Below are positions 48,284 to 56,501 of a stretch of DNA of 64,000 nt, piece by piece (positions within the stretch are counted from its first letter, which is position 1; each line of letters opens with the position of its first letter). Position numbers and translations under genes: made by a program. The notes beneath the pieces were generated by a model that was given only the letters and a program-made list of their open reading frames with translations, ran no database searches and was not told where the DNA came from. The DNA comes from Myxococcota bacterium. Lineage in GTDB: Bacteria > Myxococcota_A > UBA9160 > UBA4427. Where the stretch lies: the NCBI GenBank assembly GCA_041389495.1, contig JAWKRT010000002.1:1116001-1180000 (forward strand), read 5' to 3'.

Positions 48284-50322
48284 GCGCGCGCCGGCTCGCG
48301 CTCGCCTGCGTCGCGACGCTCGCGCTGCTCGTCGCCGGCGCGCGCCACGCGCCGGCCTTCGAGCGCAAGCCGGTCGCGATCGCCGCGTTCTTCCGCCCGC
48401 CCGAGGTGCAGCAGGTCCGCGTGAGCGCCGACGGCGCGTTCCTCACGGCGATCGTGCGTCTCGGTGCGAAGCGCGAGATCCGCGTCTACCGGCGTTCGAG
48501 CATGGAGGTCGACGTCGCGCTCAAGGTCCCGAGCAGCGTCGACCTCGACGTCGAGTGGGTCGCCCGCGACCGCTTCGTGATCGAGTCGTGGCGGCGCAGA
48601 GGGACGAAGTGGGCGTACGAGGTGGTGGTCGTCGGCGGCGACGAGGGGAGGGTCATCCAGTCGCGCCACGCGCTCGCGGTGGCCGGGACGATCGTGGCGC
48701 CGCTCCCGGGGAGCGACGGCCACGTGCTGTTCCAGCGGGCTCGCGACGTCTACCGGATCGACCTGCGCGAGATCGCCGACGAGAAGGCCGTCGCGAAGTG
48801 GATCGCGGACGACCGCCGCGTCACGCGGCTTCCGGAGGGCGCCTCCACCGCGGTCGTCGACCGCGACGGAGACGTGCGCGCCGCGCTGGTGCTGGAAGAC
48901 GACGACGGCGAGGTCGCGCGGCGGCGCATCGTGCACCGCGCGCGGGGCGCGCGCGCGTTCCGCGAGGTGCTCGCGTGGGATGCCGACGAGCCGTTCTTCG
49001 TCGCTCCACTCGGCTTCACGGCCGACGGCGAGCGACTCCTCGTCGCGTCGAACCGCGATCGCGACCGCTTCGCCCTCGTCGAGCTCGACCCCGCGACGGG
49101 CGCGGAGGGGCGCGTGATCTTCGAGCACGAGACGGCCGAGATCGTCGACCTCGCCTGGAGCTACGACCGCGCCTCGCTCGCCGGCGTGGTCTACCTCGAC
49201 AACGGCGAGCCGCGCATGCACTACCTCGACGGCGCCTACGCGGCAGAGCGCGAGCGCATCGCGGCCCTCGCGCCGGGCCACACGGTGCGGGTGCTGTCGA
49301 CGAGTGCCGACCTCGGCGTCGTCGCGTACGCCGCCTACTCCGATACGGACAGCGGCGGCTTCTCCTTGTTCGACGCGAAGGACGGCAGCGCGCGCGAGAT
49401 CGGGCGCGTCTCGACGCTGCTCGACGCGATCGACTTCGCGCCGCGGCGCCGCTTCACCGTGCGCGCGGCGGAGGGGCCGGAGATCGAGGCGATCTTCACC
49501 GAGCCCGTGGAGCCGCCTGCGCCGATCCGCGCGTGGGACGAGCCCGCCGCACCGCGCACGCCGCCGCTCGTCGTGCTCCCGCACGGCGGGCCGCTCGGCG
49601 TGCGCGACGACCTCGGCTTCGATCCCGTGGCCCAGCTGCTCGCCTACTACGGGTACGCCGTGCTGCAGGTGAACTACCGGGGTTCGGGCGGGCGGGGCAA
49701 GGCGTTCGAGGCGGCGGGCTTCGGCGAGGTCGGCCGCGGCATCGAGGACGACATCGACGCCGCCTACGACTACGTCGTCGCGCAGCGCTGGGTCGACCCG
49801 GATCGCGTCGCCGCGGTCGGCGGGAGCTACGGCGGGTACGCCTCGCTCATGGGCGCGATCCGGCATCCCGACCGCTACCGGTGCGTCGTCAGCTTCGCGG
49901 GCGTGACGGACCTTCCGGTCCTCTTCGACGAATGGCCGGCGCGGCGCTCCGAGCGCGTTCGCAACCATCTGGTCGATCTGGTCGGGGACCCCGATCGCGA
50001 TCTCGAGGACATGGTCCAGCGTTCGCCCGTCTATCGCGCGAGCGAGATCTCGACGCCCGTCTTCCTCGTGCACGGTTCGAAGGACGTGAACGTCGACGTC
50101 GACCACGCCTACCGCATGCGCCTCGCGCTCGAGCGCGCGGGCGTGCCAGTGCGATTCCGCGTCCTGGCGGGGCTCGACCACTCGTTCGGGAGCCCGGCCA
50201 CGGCCGACGACATCCTGGAGGACGTCCTTCGCTTCCTCGACGAGCACATGAAGCCGCGCGCGGCGCGCGGAGGCGCCGGGGATGCGGACCGCGCCGGGCG
50301 CGGCGAGGGATCGGCCCGCTAG
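48280..50322 (+). CDS. Prolyl oligopeptidase-family (S9) serine peptidase
   Basis: A 680-residue exported peptidase of the S9 acylaminoacyl-peptidase/dipeptidyl-peptidase-like group. A signal peptide (ARRLALACVATLALLVAGARHAPAF) is followed by a beta-propeller (residues 40-430). A C-terminal alpha/beta-hydrolase domain holds nucleophile Ser516 in GGSYGGYASL, Asp602 in HGSKDVNVDV and His634 in LDHSFGSP. LPHGGPLGVRDDLGFD and VNYRGSGGRGKAFE are the oxyanion and substrate-loop motifs. It probably trims peptides in the periplasm. The GTG at 48280 overlaps the lipoprotein stop. The C-terminal tail (RGGAGDADRAGRGEGSAR) is low complexity. It is convergent with DUF4404, overlapping by 4 bp. Confidence 0.92.
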   Translation: MSARRLALACVATLALLVAGARHAPAFERKPVAIAAFFRPPEVQQVRVSADGAFLTAIVRLGAKREIRVYRRSSMEVDVALKVPSSVDLDVEWVARDRFVIESWRRRGTKWAYEVVVVGGDEGRVIQSRHALAVAGTIVAPLPGSDGHVLFQRARDVYRIDLREIADEKAVAKWIADDRRVTRLPEGASTAVVDRDGDVRAALVLEDDDGEVARRRIVHRARGARAFREVLAWDADEPFFVAPLGFTADGERLLVASNRDRDRFALVELDPATGAEGRVIFEHETAEIVDLAWSYDRASLAGVVYLDNGEPRMHYLDGAYAAERERIAALAPGHTVRVLSTSADLGVVAYAAYSDTDSGGFSLFDAKDGSAREIGRVSTLLDAIDFAPRRRFTVRAAEGPEIEAIFTEPVEPPAPIRAWDEPAAPRTPPLVVLPHGGPLGVRDDLGFDPVAQLLAYYGYAVLQVNYRGSGGRGKAFEAAGFGEVGRGIEDDIDAAYDYVVAQRWVDPDRVAAVGGSYGGYASLMGAIRHPDRYRCVVSFAGVTDLPVLFDEWPARRSERVRNHLVDLVGDPDRDLEDMVQRSPVYRASEISTPVFLVHGSKDVNVDVDHAYRMRLALERAGVPVRFRVLAGLDHSFGSPATADDILEDVLRFLDEHMKPRAARGGAGDADRAGRGEGSAR

Positions 50323-50594
50323 AGGCCCATCTCGGCGAGCGCGTCGACGACGCGCCCGGTCGCCCAGGTGAGCTTCGGGTGCGTGCGCTCGAACTCCTCG
50401 AGCGCCGCGCGCAGGCGCGCGCCGAGGCCGGACGGCAGCTCGGGAGGCCCGTCGCCACACTCGGCGAGGGCGCGCCGGATGTCGTCGGCCGCGAGGCGCA
50501 GCTCCGCGCGCAGCGGACCGTCGAGCTCGACCCCTTCGAGCTCGGCGTGCAGCGCTTCGAGGGTCTCGTGGAGGGTGCGCGTCTTGTCCGGCAC
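50319..50594 (-). CDS. DUF4404-family protein
   Basis: A 91-residue helical protein matching DUF4404: KTRTLHETLEALHAELEG, LRLAADDIRRALAE, and LRAALEEFERTHPKLTWATGRVVDALAEMGL. The family is small, cytoplasmic and of unknown function; the conserved HP.LT..... C-terminal motif is present. The GTG at 50594 has a GAGG about 6 bp upstream, and a TATGCT -10-like element lies about 66 bp upstream (50660-50665, minus). Its 3' end overlaps the S9 peptidase stop. Confidence 0.85.
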   Translation of the reverse strand: MPDKTRTLHETLEALHAELEGVELDGPLRAELRLAADDIRRALAECGDGPPELPSGLGARLRAALEEFERTHPKLTWATGRVVDALAEMGL

Positions 50595-50702
50595 GGGCGG
50601 CCTCGCTGGGAGCGGGTGGCGCAGGGCCGCGGGAAGGACTCCCTCCCGGGCGGTCGCGCAGCATAGCCGCGCCGGCCGTCGACCACAGCGCAGCGGCGCC
50701 GC

Positions 50703-50708
50703 TATGGT
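50703..50708 (+). promoter_or_regulatory. Leaderless-type -10 element of cbpA-like gene
   Basis: TATGGT, an 8-bp gap GCGCGGCC, then ATG at 50717. There is no ribosome site. Confidence 0.45.
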
Positions 50709-50716
50709 GCGCGGCC

Positions 50717-51709
50717 ATGGAGGACGAGGACCTCTACGCCGTGCTCGGCGTCGATCGCACGGCGGACGCCGACGCGATCCGCACGGCCTACCGACGGCTC
50801 GCGCGCGAGCACCATCCCGACGTCAACCCCGACGATCCGGCGGCGGAGGAGCGCTTCAAGCGCGTCTCGGCCGCGCACCACGTCCTCTCGGACCCCGACA
50901 AGCGCAAGCTCTACGACGAGTTCGGGCGCGCGGGGCTCGCCGACGGGTTCGACCCCGAGCAGGCGCGCGCCTACCGCCGCTGGGCGGAGGGCGCGCGCCG
51001 CAGCCCCTACCACGAGACGTTCCGCGCGCAGGGAGCGGGCGACGAGGACGTCGACATCGAGGAGCTGCTCTCGAGCTTCTTCGGCGGCGCGCCCGGTGGC
51101 GCGCCGGGCGGAGGCTCCGCGCAGTGGCGCGCGGCGCGCGGGCCGCGCCGCGGTCGCGACGCGCGCGGCGACGTCGAAGTCGGCTTCCTCGACGCGGTGC
51201 GCGGCGGCGAGGTGTCGATCGAGCTCGAGGGGCACGGGCGGCTGCGCGTGCGCATCCCGCCCGGGGCCGACGACGGCACGCGCATCCGCCTCGCCGGCAA
51301 GGGCGAGCCGGGACGCGACGGAGGCCCGCCCGGCGATCTCGTGCTCGCGTTGCACGTGCGCCCGCACGCGCTCTACGAGCGCGACGGCGACGACCTCTCG
51401 TACGACCTCCCCGTGACGCTTCCCGAGCTCGTGCTCGGCGCGGAGGTCGACGTGCCGACGCCCGACGGCGCCGTCTCGATGACCGTTCCGCCCGGCTCTC
51501 CCAACGGCCGCCGCCTGCGCCTGCGCGGCAAGGGCGCGACCCGACGCGGCGCGAAGAGCGGGGAGGGCGCGCGCGGCGACCTCATCGTGCGGCTCGTCGC
51601 CGTGCTGCCCGAGGAGAGCGACGCGCTGCGGCGCGTCGCCGAGGAGATGCGCTCGCTCTACGAGGGCGCCGACGTGCGCGCCGCGGTGGCGGAGGCGGCG
51701 CGGCGATGA
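50717..51709 (+). CDS. cbpA: DnaJ-class co-chaperone CbpA
   Basis: A 330-residue type-II (no zinc finger) J-domain protein. Residues 1-70 form the J-domain (YAVLGVDRTADADAIRTAYRRLAREHHPDVNP, HPD at 33-35). A Gly/Phe-rich linker (FFGGAPGGAPGGG) precedes two C-terminal beta-domains with VEVGFLDAVRGGEVSIELEG and LPVTLPELVLGAEVDVPTPDGAVSMTVPPG. It stimulates Hsp70 ATPase and may bind DNA. Next comes a CbpM-like modulator gene whose ATG overlaps its stop (ATGA). The ATG at 50717 lies 8 bp after TATGGT and lacks a Shine-Dalgarno, a leaderless-type start. Confidence 0.92.
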   Translation: MEDEDLYAVLGVDRTADADAIRTAYRRLAREHHPDVNPDDPAAEERFKRVSAAHHVLSDPDKRKLYDEFGRAGLADGFDPEQARAYRRWAEGARRSPYHETFRAQGAGDEDVDIEELLSSFFGGAPGGAPGGGSAQWRAARGPRRGRDARGDVEVGFLDAVRGGEVSIELEGHGRLRVRIPPGADDGTRIRLAGKGEPGRDGGPPGDLVLALHVRPHALYERDGDDLSYDLPVTLPELVLGAEVDVPTPDGAVSMTVPPGSPNGRRLRLRGKGATRRGAKSGEGARGDLIVRLVAVLPEESDALRRVAEEMRSLYEGADVRAAVAEAARR

Positions 51710-52002
51710 CGACGCGGACCTACACGCGCCGCGAGATCGCGGTGCTGCTCGAGCTCGACGAGCCGTTCGTCGCGGCGCTCGAGCGCGAGCGGGTGATCGA
51801 GATGGACGCGCCCGACGACGCGCGCGGCGGCTACTCGGAGCGCATGCTCGAGCGGGTGCGCGTCGCCCACCAGCTCGTCGACGAGCTCGAGGTGAATCTC
51901 GCCGGCGCGGCGGTGATCGTGCGCATGCGCGAGGAGCTGATCGGCGCGCGGCGCGACCTGCGCGCGCTGCTGCTCGAGCTGCGCCGGCGCGGCGGTCGCT
52001 AG
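51706..52002 (+). CDS. cbpM: Chaperone modulator CbpM-like (MerR-type HTH)
   Basis: A 98-residue helical protein with an N-terminal MerR-like helix-turn-helix: TTRTYTRREIAVLLELDEPFVAALERERVIEM. Then come a helical dimerisation/J-domain-binding segment RMLERVRVAHQLVDELEVNLAGAAVIVRM and the tail LIGARRDLRALLLELRR. CbpM inhibits CbpA by binding its J-domain. It overlaps cbpA by 4 bp (ATGA), a classic operon pair. Its stop overlaps the end of the DUF167 gene on the other strand. Confidence 0.88.
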   Translation: MTTRTYTRREIAVLLELDEPFVAALERERVIEMDAPDDARGGYSERMLERVRVAHQLVDELEVNLAGAAVIVRMREELIGARRDLRALLLELRRRGGR

Positions 52003-52319
52003 CTCGTCGAGCCGCGCGGCGCTTCGACCTGCGCGCGGAGCCGGGCGCGGACGGCCTCGAGCGCCTCGCCCGAGATCAGGAAGCGCTTGTCGTGCGAGGT
52101 CGCGCCCGCGAGCAGCGCGACGCGCGAGCGCGGCACGCCGAGCGCCCGCGCGAGCACGCGCGCCACGGCGTCGTTCGCCTTCCCCTTCTCGGGCGGTGCC
52201 GTCACGGCGACCTTGAGGCGGCCGTCGTGGACGCCCGCGATGGCGTCGCGCCGCGCGCGCGGCGCGACGCGCACGCAGACGACGACGCCTTCCTCGCGCG
52301 CCTCGAGCGACGGCTCCAC
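51999..52319 (-). CDS. DUF167/YggU-family protein
   Basis: A 106-residue protein: after a short start, EGVVVCVRVAPRARRDAIAGVHDGRLKVAVTAPPEKGKANDAVARVLARALGVPRSRVALLAGATSHDKRFLI, the whole DUF167 domain. The fold is a small alpha/beta protein of unknown function. The GTG at 52319 has TAGCGT 7 bp upstream (52327-52332) and no ribosome site, another leaderless-type start. The longer in-frame reading to 53351 is antisense to the GGDEF gene's frame and not used. Confidence 0.9.
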   Translation of the reverse strand: MEPSLEAREEGVVVCVRVAPRARRDAIAGVHDGRLKVAVTAPPEKGKANDAVARVLARALGVPRSRVALLAGATSHDKRFLISGEALEAVRARLRAQVEAPRGSTS

Positions 52320-52326
52320 GGCGCGG

Positions 52327-52332
52327 ACGCTA
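52327..52332 (-). promoter_or_regulatory. Leaderless-type -10 element of DUF167 gene
   Basis: On the minus strand TAGCGT, gap CCGCGCC (7 bp), GTG. TAGCGT is the same hexamer used at 47582 and 59381. Confidence 0.5.
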
Positions 52333-52366
52333 GGCGAGCCGCCCGCCGCCGGCCATGCGCGGTCGG

Positions 52367-53536
52367 CTACCGGGGAGTCGGCGACGCGGCGGAGGGTTGC
52401 GCGGCTTCGCCGGCGAGCGCGGCGCTCTCCGACGCGACCTCGACCCGGTCGCGGCCGCCGTTCTTCGCGCGGTAGAGGGCGCGATCGGCGCGCTCGACCC
52501 ACTCGGGGGGCGACTCGCCGTCGCGAAGCTGCGCCACGCCGATCGAGGCCGTGACGCCGATCGGCGGCCAGTCGTCCACGGCGATCTCGAGCTCGCGCAG
52601 CGCGTGGAGCGCGCGCTCGGCGAGCTGGCGCGCCGTGTGCTCGTTCACCTCGCGCAGGACGATCGCGAACTCCTCGCCGCCGTAGCGCGCGATGTAGTCG
52701 TCCTTGCGCATGAAGCAGCGCGCGAGCACGTCCGCGACGCGGCGGAGCACCTCGTCCCCGAAGCGGTGGCCGCGCTCGTCGTTGACGCGCTTGAAGTGGT
52801 CGATGTCGAGCATGAGGAGAGCGCGGTCGGTGCGGAAGAGGAGGGAGAGGTCGACCTCGCGCTCGAGCTGCTCGTCGAAGGCGCCGCGGTTGAACAGGCC
52901 GGTGAGCGCGTCGGTGGCCGCCTCGCTGCGCGCGGCCTCGAGCTCGGCGCGCAGCGCGTCGAGCCGGCTGGCGAGCTCGGCGACCTGCGTCGCGCTGCGC
53001 TCCTCGCGTTCGGTGAGCACGCGCGCGATCACGGTGACTGCGTCCTGCGCCTCGGCCTTGATGCGCGCGGCGTCGCCGTCGCGGACGGCCGCTTCGAGGC
53101 CCTGCATGCGCGCGCTCACCTGGTCGTCGCTGATGCGGTCGGAGGCGAGCGAGCGACGCAGTCCGCCGAGGAAGGCCCACGTCGCCTGGCGGTAGTGGCC
53201 GAGCGTCGTGGTCACGAAGTCGCGCTCGGCGCGCCGGTGGTCGCGGAATGCGCGCCGCGCGCGGCCGGTCTCGCGCTTCGCGGGCGGGCCGCCGCCCTCC
53301 GGAGCACCCTCTCCCGGAATCGGCGCGCCCACGAGGATGTGGCGCGCCCACTGGTCGAACGCGCCGCGCGTCTCGAGCGCGCCGGCCTCGTCGAGGTCGA
53401 AGGCGTTCTCGCCGTACGTGCGGAGCAGGTCGGCGGCGAGGTCGAGTGCGTCGTCGGCCGAGACGCCGGCGGCGGCCGGAGCCGCCGCGCGCTCGGCCGG
53501 AGGGTCGCTGCTGGACTTGTCGCGTCGGAAGAACAT
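52367..53536 (-). CDS. Diguanylate cyclase (GGDEF)
   Basis: A 389-residue cytoplasmic protein. The N-terminal half is helical and largely coiled (residues 90-220), probably a dimerising or sensing module. The GGDEF domain (about 215-375) has ATDALTGLFNRGAFDEQLERE, LLMLDIDHFKRVNDERGHRFGDEVLRR and active-site YGGEEFAIVL. An inhibitory I-site RKDD lies five residues before GGEEF, so product feedback is expected. The TASIGVAQLRDGE and ADRALYRAKNGGRDRV motifs complete the domain. It makes cyclic di-GMP, which could act on the MshEN-containing ATPase at 2540 (inference). The ATG at 53536 has no clear ribosome site. Confidence 0.93.
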   Translation of the reverse strand: MFFRRDKSSSDPPAERAAAPAAAGVSADDALDLAADLLRTYGENAFDLDEAGALETRGAFDQWARHILVGAPIPGEGAPEGGGPPAKRETGRARRAFRDHRRAERDFVTTTLGHYRQATWAFLGGLRRSLASDRISDDQVSARMQGLEAAVRDGDAARIKAEAQDAVTVIARVLTEREERSATQVAELASRLDALRAELEAARSEAATDALTGLFNRGAFDEQLEREVDLSLLFRTDRALLMLDIDHFKRVNDERGHRFGDEVLRRVADVLARCFMRKDDYIARYGGEEFAIVLREVNEHTARQLAERALHALRELEIAVDDWPPIGVTASIGVAQLRDGESPPEWVERADRALYRAKNGGRDRVEVASESAALAGEAAQPSAASPTPR

Positions 53537-53660
53537 GGCCGGCTATCGGTGCGATGCGGCGTCGACTCCACGGCGAAGTGCGCGACGGCGCGCGACGCGC
53601 CGGCGCCCTCGCGGGATCGCCGGAAGCCCGCTCGGAGGAACGCCCGATCCCCGCAGTCGC

Positions 53661-54503
53661 CTAACGTCGAAGCCGCGCGCGCAGGAAGCCGATCGCGTCG
53701 CGCGCGAGCTGCTCCTCCGACTCGAACGCGTTGCGCCAGACGTTCGCGGCGGCGACGAGGCCCGGGTCGCGCGTGCCGAACGCCTCGACGACGACCCAGT
53801 CGTCGTAGCCGATCGCGGCGAGCGCCTCGAACGTGCCGCTCCAGTCGACGCGGCCCGTGCCGAGCGTCCCGCGGTGGCTCTCGCTCGCGTGGACGTGCAG
53901 CAGCTCGCCGCGCACCGCGGGCAGTGCGCTCCGCGCGTCGGGGTCCTCGATGTGCGCGTGGTGCGTGTCGTAGAGGACGCCGACCGACGCGAGCCCGACG
54001 TCGCGGACCATGCGCGCCGCGCGCTCCGACGTGTTGACGAGGTGCACCTCGAAGCGGTTGAGGAACTCGAGGCCGAGGCGGATGCCCGCGGCGGCCGCCC
54101 GCTCGCCCGCCGCGCGCAGGAAGTCGGCGCTGCGCCGCCACTCGTCCTCGGTCGGCGGGAGACCGGTGAACACCTTGTGCGCCTGGTAGAGCGCGCCCAC
54201 GAGGAGGTCGGCACCGAGCGCGGCGGCGGCATCGATGCGCTGCGCGATCAGCGCGAGGGCGGCGCGTCGCACCGCGGCGTCGGGCGAGATCGGATTCGCC
54301 TCGGGCGGAATGAAGGTGGCGGTCGTGACGGCGAGGCCGAGCGTCTCGGTCGCGCGTCGCAGCGCCGCGATCTCCGCGTCGGGCTGTCCCACGACGGGGA
54401 TCTCGACACCGTCGTAGCCGGCGCTGCGGAGCATCTCGAGGACGGGGAGGTGCGACGAGTCGATCTCGACGCCCCACAGCAGCAGGTTCATGCCGATGCG
54501 CAC
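53661..54503 (-). CDS. Sugar-phosphate isomerase/epimerase-like TIM-barrel protein
   Basis: A 280-residue xylose-isomerase-like TIM barrel, close to D-tagatose/D-psicose 3-epimerase and hydroxypyruvate isomerase families. Motifs are MRIGMNLLLWGVEID, RSAGYDGVEIPVVGQP, GLEFLNRFEVHLVNT (first catalytic/metal Glu), VGVLYDTHHAHIEDP (metal Asp and His), HVHASESHRGTLGTGRVDW (metal His) and WVVVEAFG (second Glu). It should epimerise a ketose with Mn/Mg. The GTG at 54503 has GGGAGG 9 bp upstream. It is divergent from the sulfatase gene. Confidence 0.9.
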   Translation of the reverse strand: MRIGMNLLLWGVEIDSSHLPVLEMLRSAGYDGVEIPVVGQPDAEIAALRRATETLGLAVTTATFIPPEANPISPDAAVRRAALALIAQRIDAAAALGADLLVGALYQAHKVFTGLPPTEDEWRRSADFLRAAGERAAAAGIRLGLEFLNRFEVHLVNTSERAARMVRDVGLASVGVLYDTHHAHIEDPDARSALPAVRGELLHVHASESHRGTLGTGRVDWSGTFEALAAIGYDDWVVVEAFGTRDPGLVAAANVWRNAFESEEQLARDAIGFLRARLRR

Positions 54504-54641
54504 GATGTTAGGCCTCCCGTCGGCGCGGCCGCCGCGGTTCGAGCTGCGCCGCGGCGGCGCATCCTAGCTCCGCGCCGCGTGCGCGCGGCCACGGGCGGGA
54601 CGCGCGCTCGGGCGGCCGCGCGCCGAGGGGCGGCGCCTTGC

Positions 54642-54647
54642 TAGGAT
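54642..54647 (+). promoter_or_regulatory. Leaderless-type -10 element of sulfatase gene
   Basis: TAGGAT, 9-bp gap GCGCGCGCC, then GTG at 54657. No ribosome site. Confidence 0.45.
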
Positions 54648-54656
54648 GCGCGCGCC

Positions 54657-56501
54657 GTGCCGCTCCGGACTCGCGCCGCGCCGCTCGCTCTCGCTCCGCT
54701 CGCCGCCGTCGCGTTCGCGTGCGGCCCGCCGTCCGCGCCGCGCGACGCCTGGAGCCAGGTCGACCTGTGGCGCGCCGCGCCCGAGGCCGCGCGCACCACC
54801 TATGCGACGCGCCACCAGCGCACGATCCGCGCCGTCGCGCCCGCCGTGGGCGCTCCGCTCGTGTTCGACCTCGCGCTCGGCGCGTCGCCGCGGCTGTCGT
54901 TCCGGCCGCTCGCGCGCGCGGCCGAGGGGTGCCGGTTCGCCGTCGCGGTGGGCCGCGCAGGCGAGGAGGACGGCTCGCGCGCCGCCGCCGCGGCCCGCGC
55001 GGACGAGCGCCTCGACGCCCCGCGCGCGAGCGGGCGCCGCGAGGTCGATGCGCGCGACGTCGCGCCCGCGAGCGACACGCTTCCGCGCGTCGTCGACGTC
55101 GATCTCGCGGAGTGGGCGGGCGCGCGCGTCGAGCTCGCGCTCTCCGCGACCGCGCCGAGCGGCGTGCCGTGCGATGCCGCGTGGGGCAGCCCCGTGGTCG
55201 TCGATCGCCGCGCGCGCATCGCCGCGCGCGGGCGCGGGGCGCAGCTCCCGAACGTGCTCTTCCTCGGCGCCGACACGCTGCGCGCCGACGCGGTCGGCTT
55301 CCTCGGGCGCGCGCCGAGCCCGACGCCGGCGCTCGACGGGCTCGCCGCCGGGAGTCACGTCTTCACCGACGCCTACAGCAGCATCAACAACACGAATCCG
55401 AGCTTCGCGTCGCTGATGACCGGCAAGTACGTCAAGAACCACCGCGTCTTCGACCTCAAGTCGCGGCTCCCCGACGCGCACGTGACGCTCGCCGAAGTGC
55501 TGCGCGATGCGGGCTACGACACGAAGGCGATCGTCTCGGTCGCGCACCTCGGCCGCGCCGGGCTCCGCCAGGGGTTCGACTCGTTCACGCGCCCGGGAGG
55601 CCAGTTCTTCGCGGAGACGGTCGTCGACATGGCGATCGACTGGCTGTCGGAGCCGAGCCCGCGTCCATTCTTCCTATGGCTCCACTTCTTCGACCCGCAC
55701 ATCCCGCACACGCCGCCTTCGCCCTACGACGAAGGGCTCCACCCGGCGGCCGCCTACGGAATGGGGCCGGTCGAGGCCTGGGCGGAGTTCCGCGAGCCCG
55801 GGCGCGTCGCGCTCGAGCCCTCGGCGCGCGGCCCGGGCGGGGGCTCGGCGAAGCTCTACCACGGCGAGGTCGCGTACCTCGACCGCCAGCTCGATCGCCT
55901 GCTCGGCTTCCTCGACGCGGCCGGTCTCCTCGACGAGACGCTCGTCGTCTTCGTCGCCGACCACGGCGAGACGCTGGGCGAGCGGCTCTCGTTCTTCGAC
56001 CACGTCGGCCTCTACGAGGAGACGACGCACGTGCCGCTCGTGGTGCGCGTGCCGGGCCAGCGCGAGGGGCGCGTGCACCGCGGCCTCGTGCAGCACTTCG
56101 ACGTGTTCCCGACCGTCCTCGCCCGGCTCGGCCTCGCCGCGCCCGCGCAGGACGGCATCGACCTGCTCGCGCGCGGCGCCGAGAGCGCCGACGCTCCCGT
56201 GCGCGACGCGGTCTTCGCGAACCACGCGAACGATCGGGGCGAGATGATGCGGACGCCGTCGTTCCTGTACCTCGTCAGCCGCGGCATCCCGCGGCTTCCG
56301 CGCGGCCCCCATCTCTACGACCTCGAACGCGATCCGCACGCGCGCGACGACGTCGCCGGGGGCGGGCGGCCCGAGGAGGCGCAGCTCGCGGGCGCGCTCG
56401 CGCGCTGGCTCGACCAACGCAGCGCGGCCTCCGCTCCCGAGAGCGTTCCGATCGGGGACGAGGAGCGCCGCCAGCTCGAGGCTCTCGGCTATGGCGACTG
56501 A
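54657..56501 (+). CDS. Sulfatase/phosphatase-superfamily protein with threonine nucleophile
   Basis: A 614-residue exported protein of the sulfatase/alkaline phosphatase superfamily. Metal ligands are visible: LFLGADTLRADAVG, SSINNTNPSFASLMTG, HFFDPHIPHTP, FVADHGETLGERLSFFDHVGLYEETTHVPLVV. The nucleophile position that is Cys or Ser (converted to formylglycine) in sulfatases is Thr246 here (T-N-P-S), as in phosphoglycerol or phosphoethanolamine transferases. A plain hydrolase or a transferase acting on phosphate or phosphonate esters is therefore possible. The N-terminus has a lipoprotein-like signal with Cys after AFA. Residues 30-190 are an unassigned beta domain. The GTG at 54657 is of leaderless type. 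Its end overlaps the HTTM gene by 11 bp. Confidence 0.88.
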   Translation: MPLRTRAAPLALAPLAAVAFACGPPSAPRDAWSQVDLWRAAPEAARTTYATRHQRTIRAVAPAVGAPLVFDLALGASPRLSFRPLARAAEGCRFAVAVGRAGEEDGSRAAAAARADERLDAPRASGRREVDARDVAPASDTLPRVVDVDLAEWAGARVELALSATAPSGVPCDAAWGSPVVVDRRARIAARGRGAQLPNVLFLGADTLRADAVGFLGRAPSPTPALDGLAAGSHVFTDAYSSINNTNPSFASLMTGKYVKNHRVFDLKSRLPDAHVTLAEVLRDAGYDTKAIVSVAHLGRAGLRQGFDSFTRPGGQFFAETVVDMAIDWLSEPSPRPFFLWLHFFDPHIPHTPPSPYDEGLHPAAAYGMGPVEAWAEFREPGRVALEPSARGPGGGSAKLYHGEVAYLDRQLDRLLGFLDAAGLLDETLVVFVADHGETLGERLSFFDHVGLYEETTHVPLVVRVPGQREGRVHRGLVQHFDVFPTVLARLGLAAPAQDGIDLLARGAESADAPVRDAVFANHANDRGEMMRTPSFLYLVSRGIPRLPRGPHLYDLERDPHARDDVAGGGRPEEAQLAGALARWLDQRSAASAPESVPIGDEERRQLEALGYGD

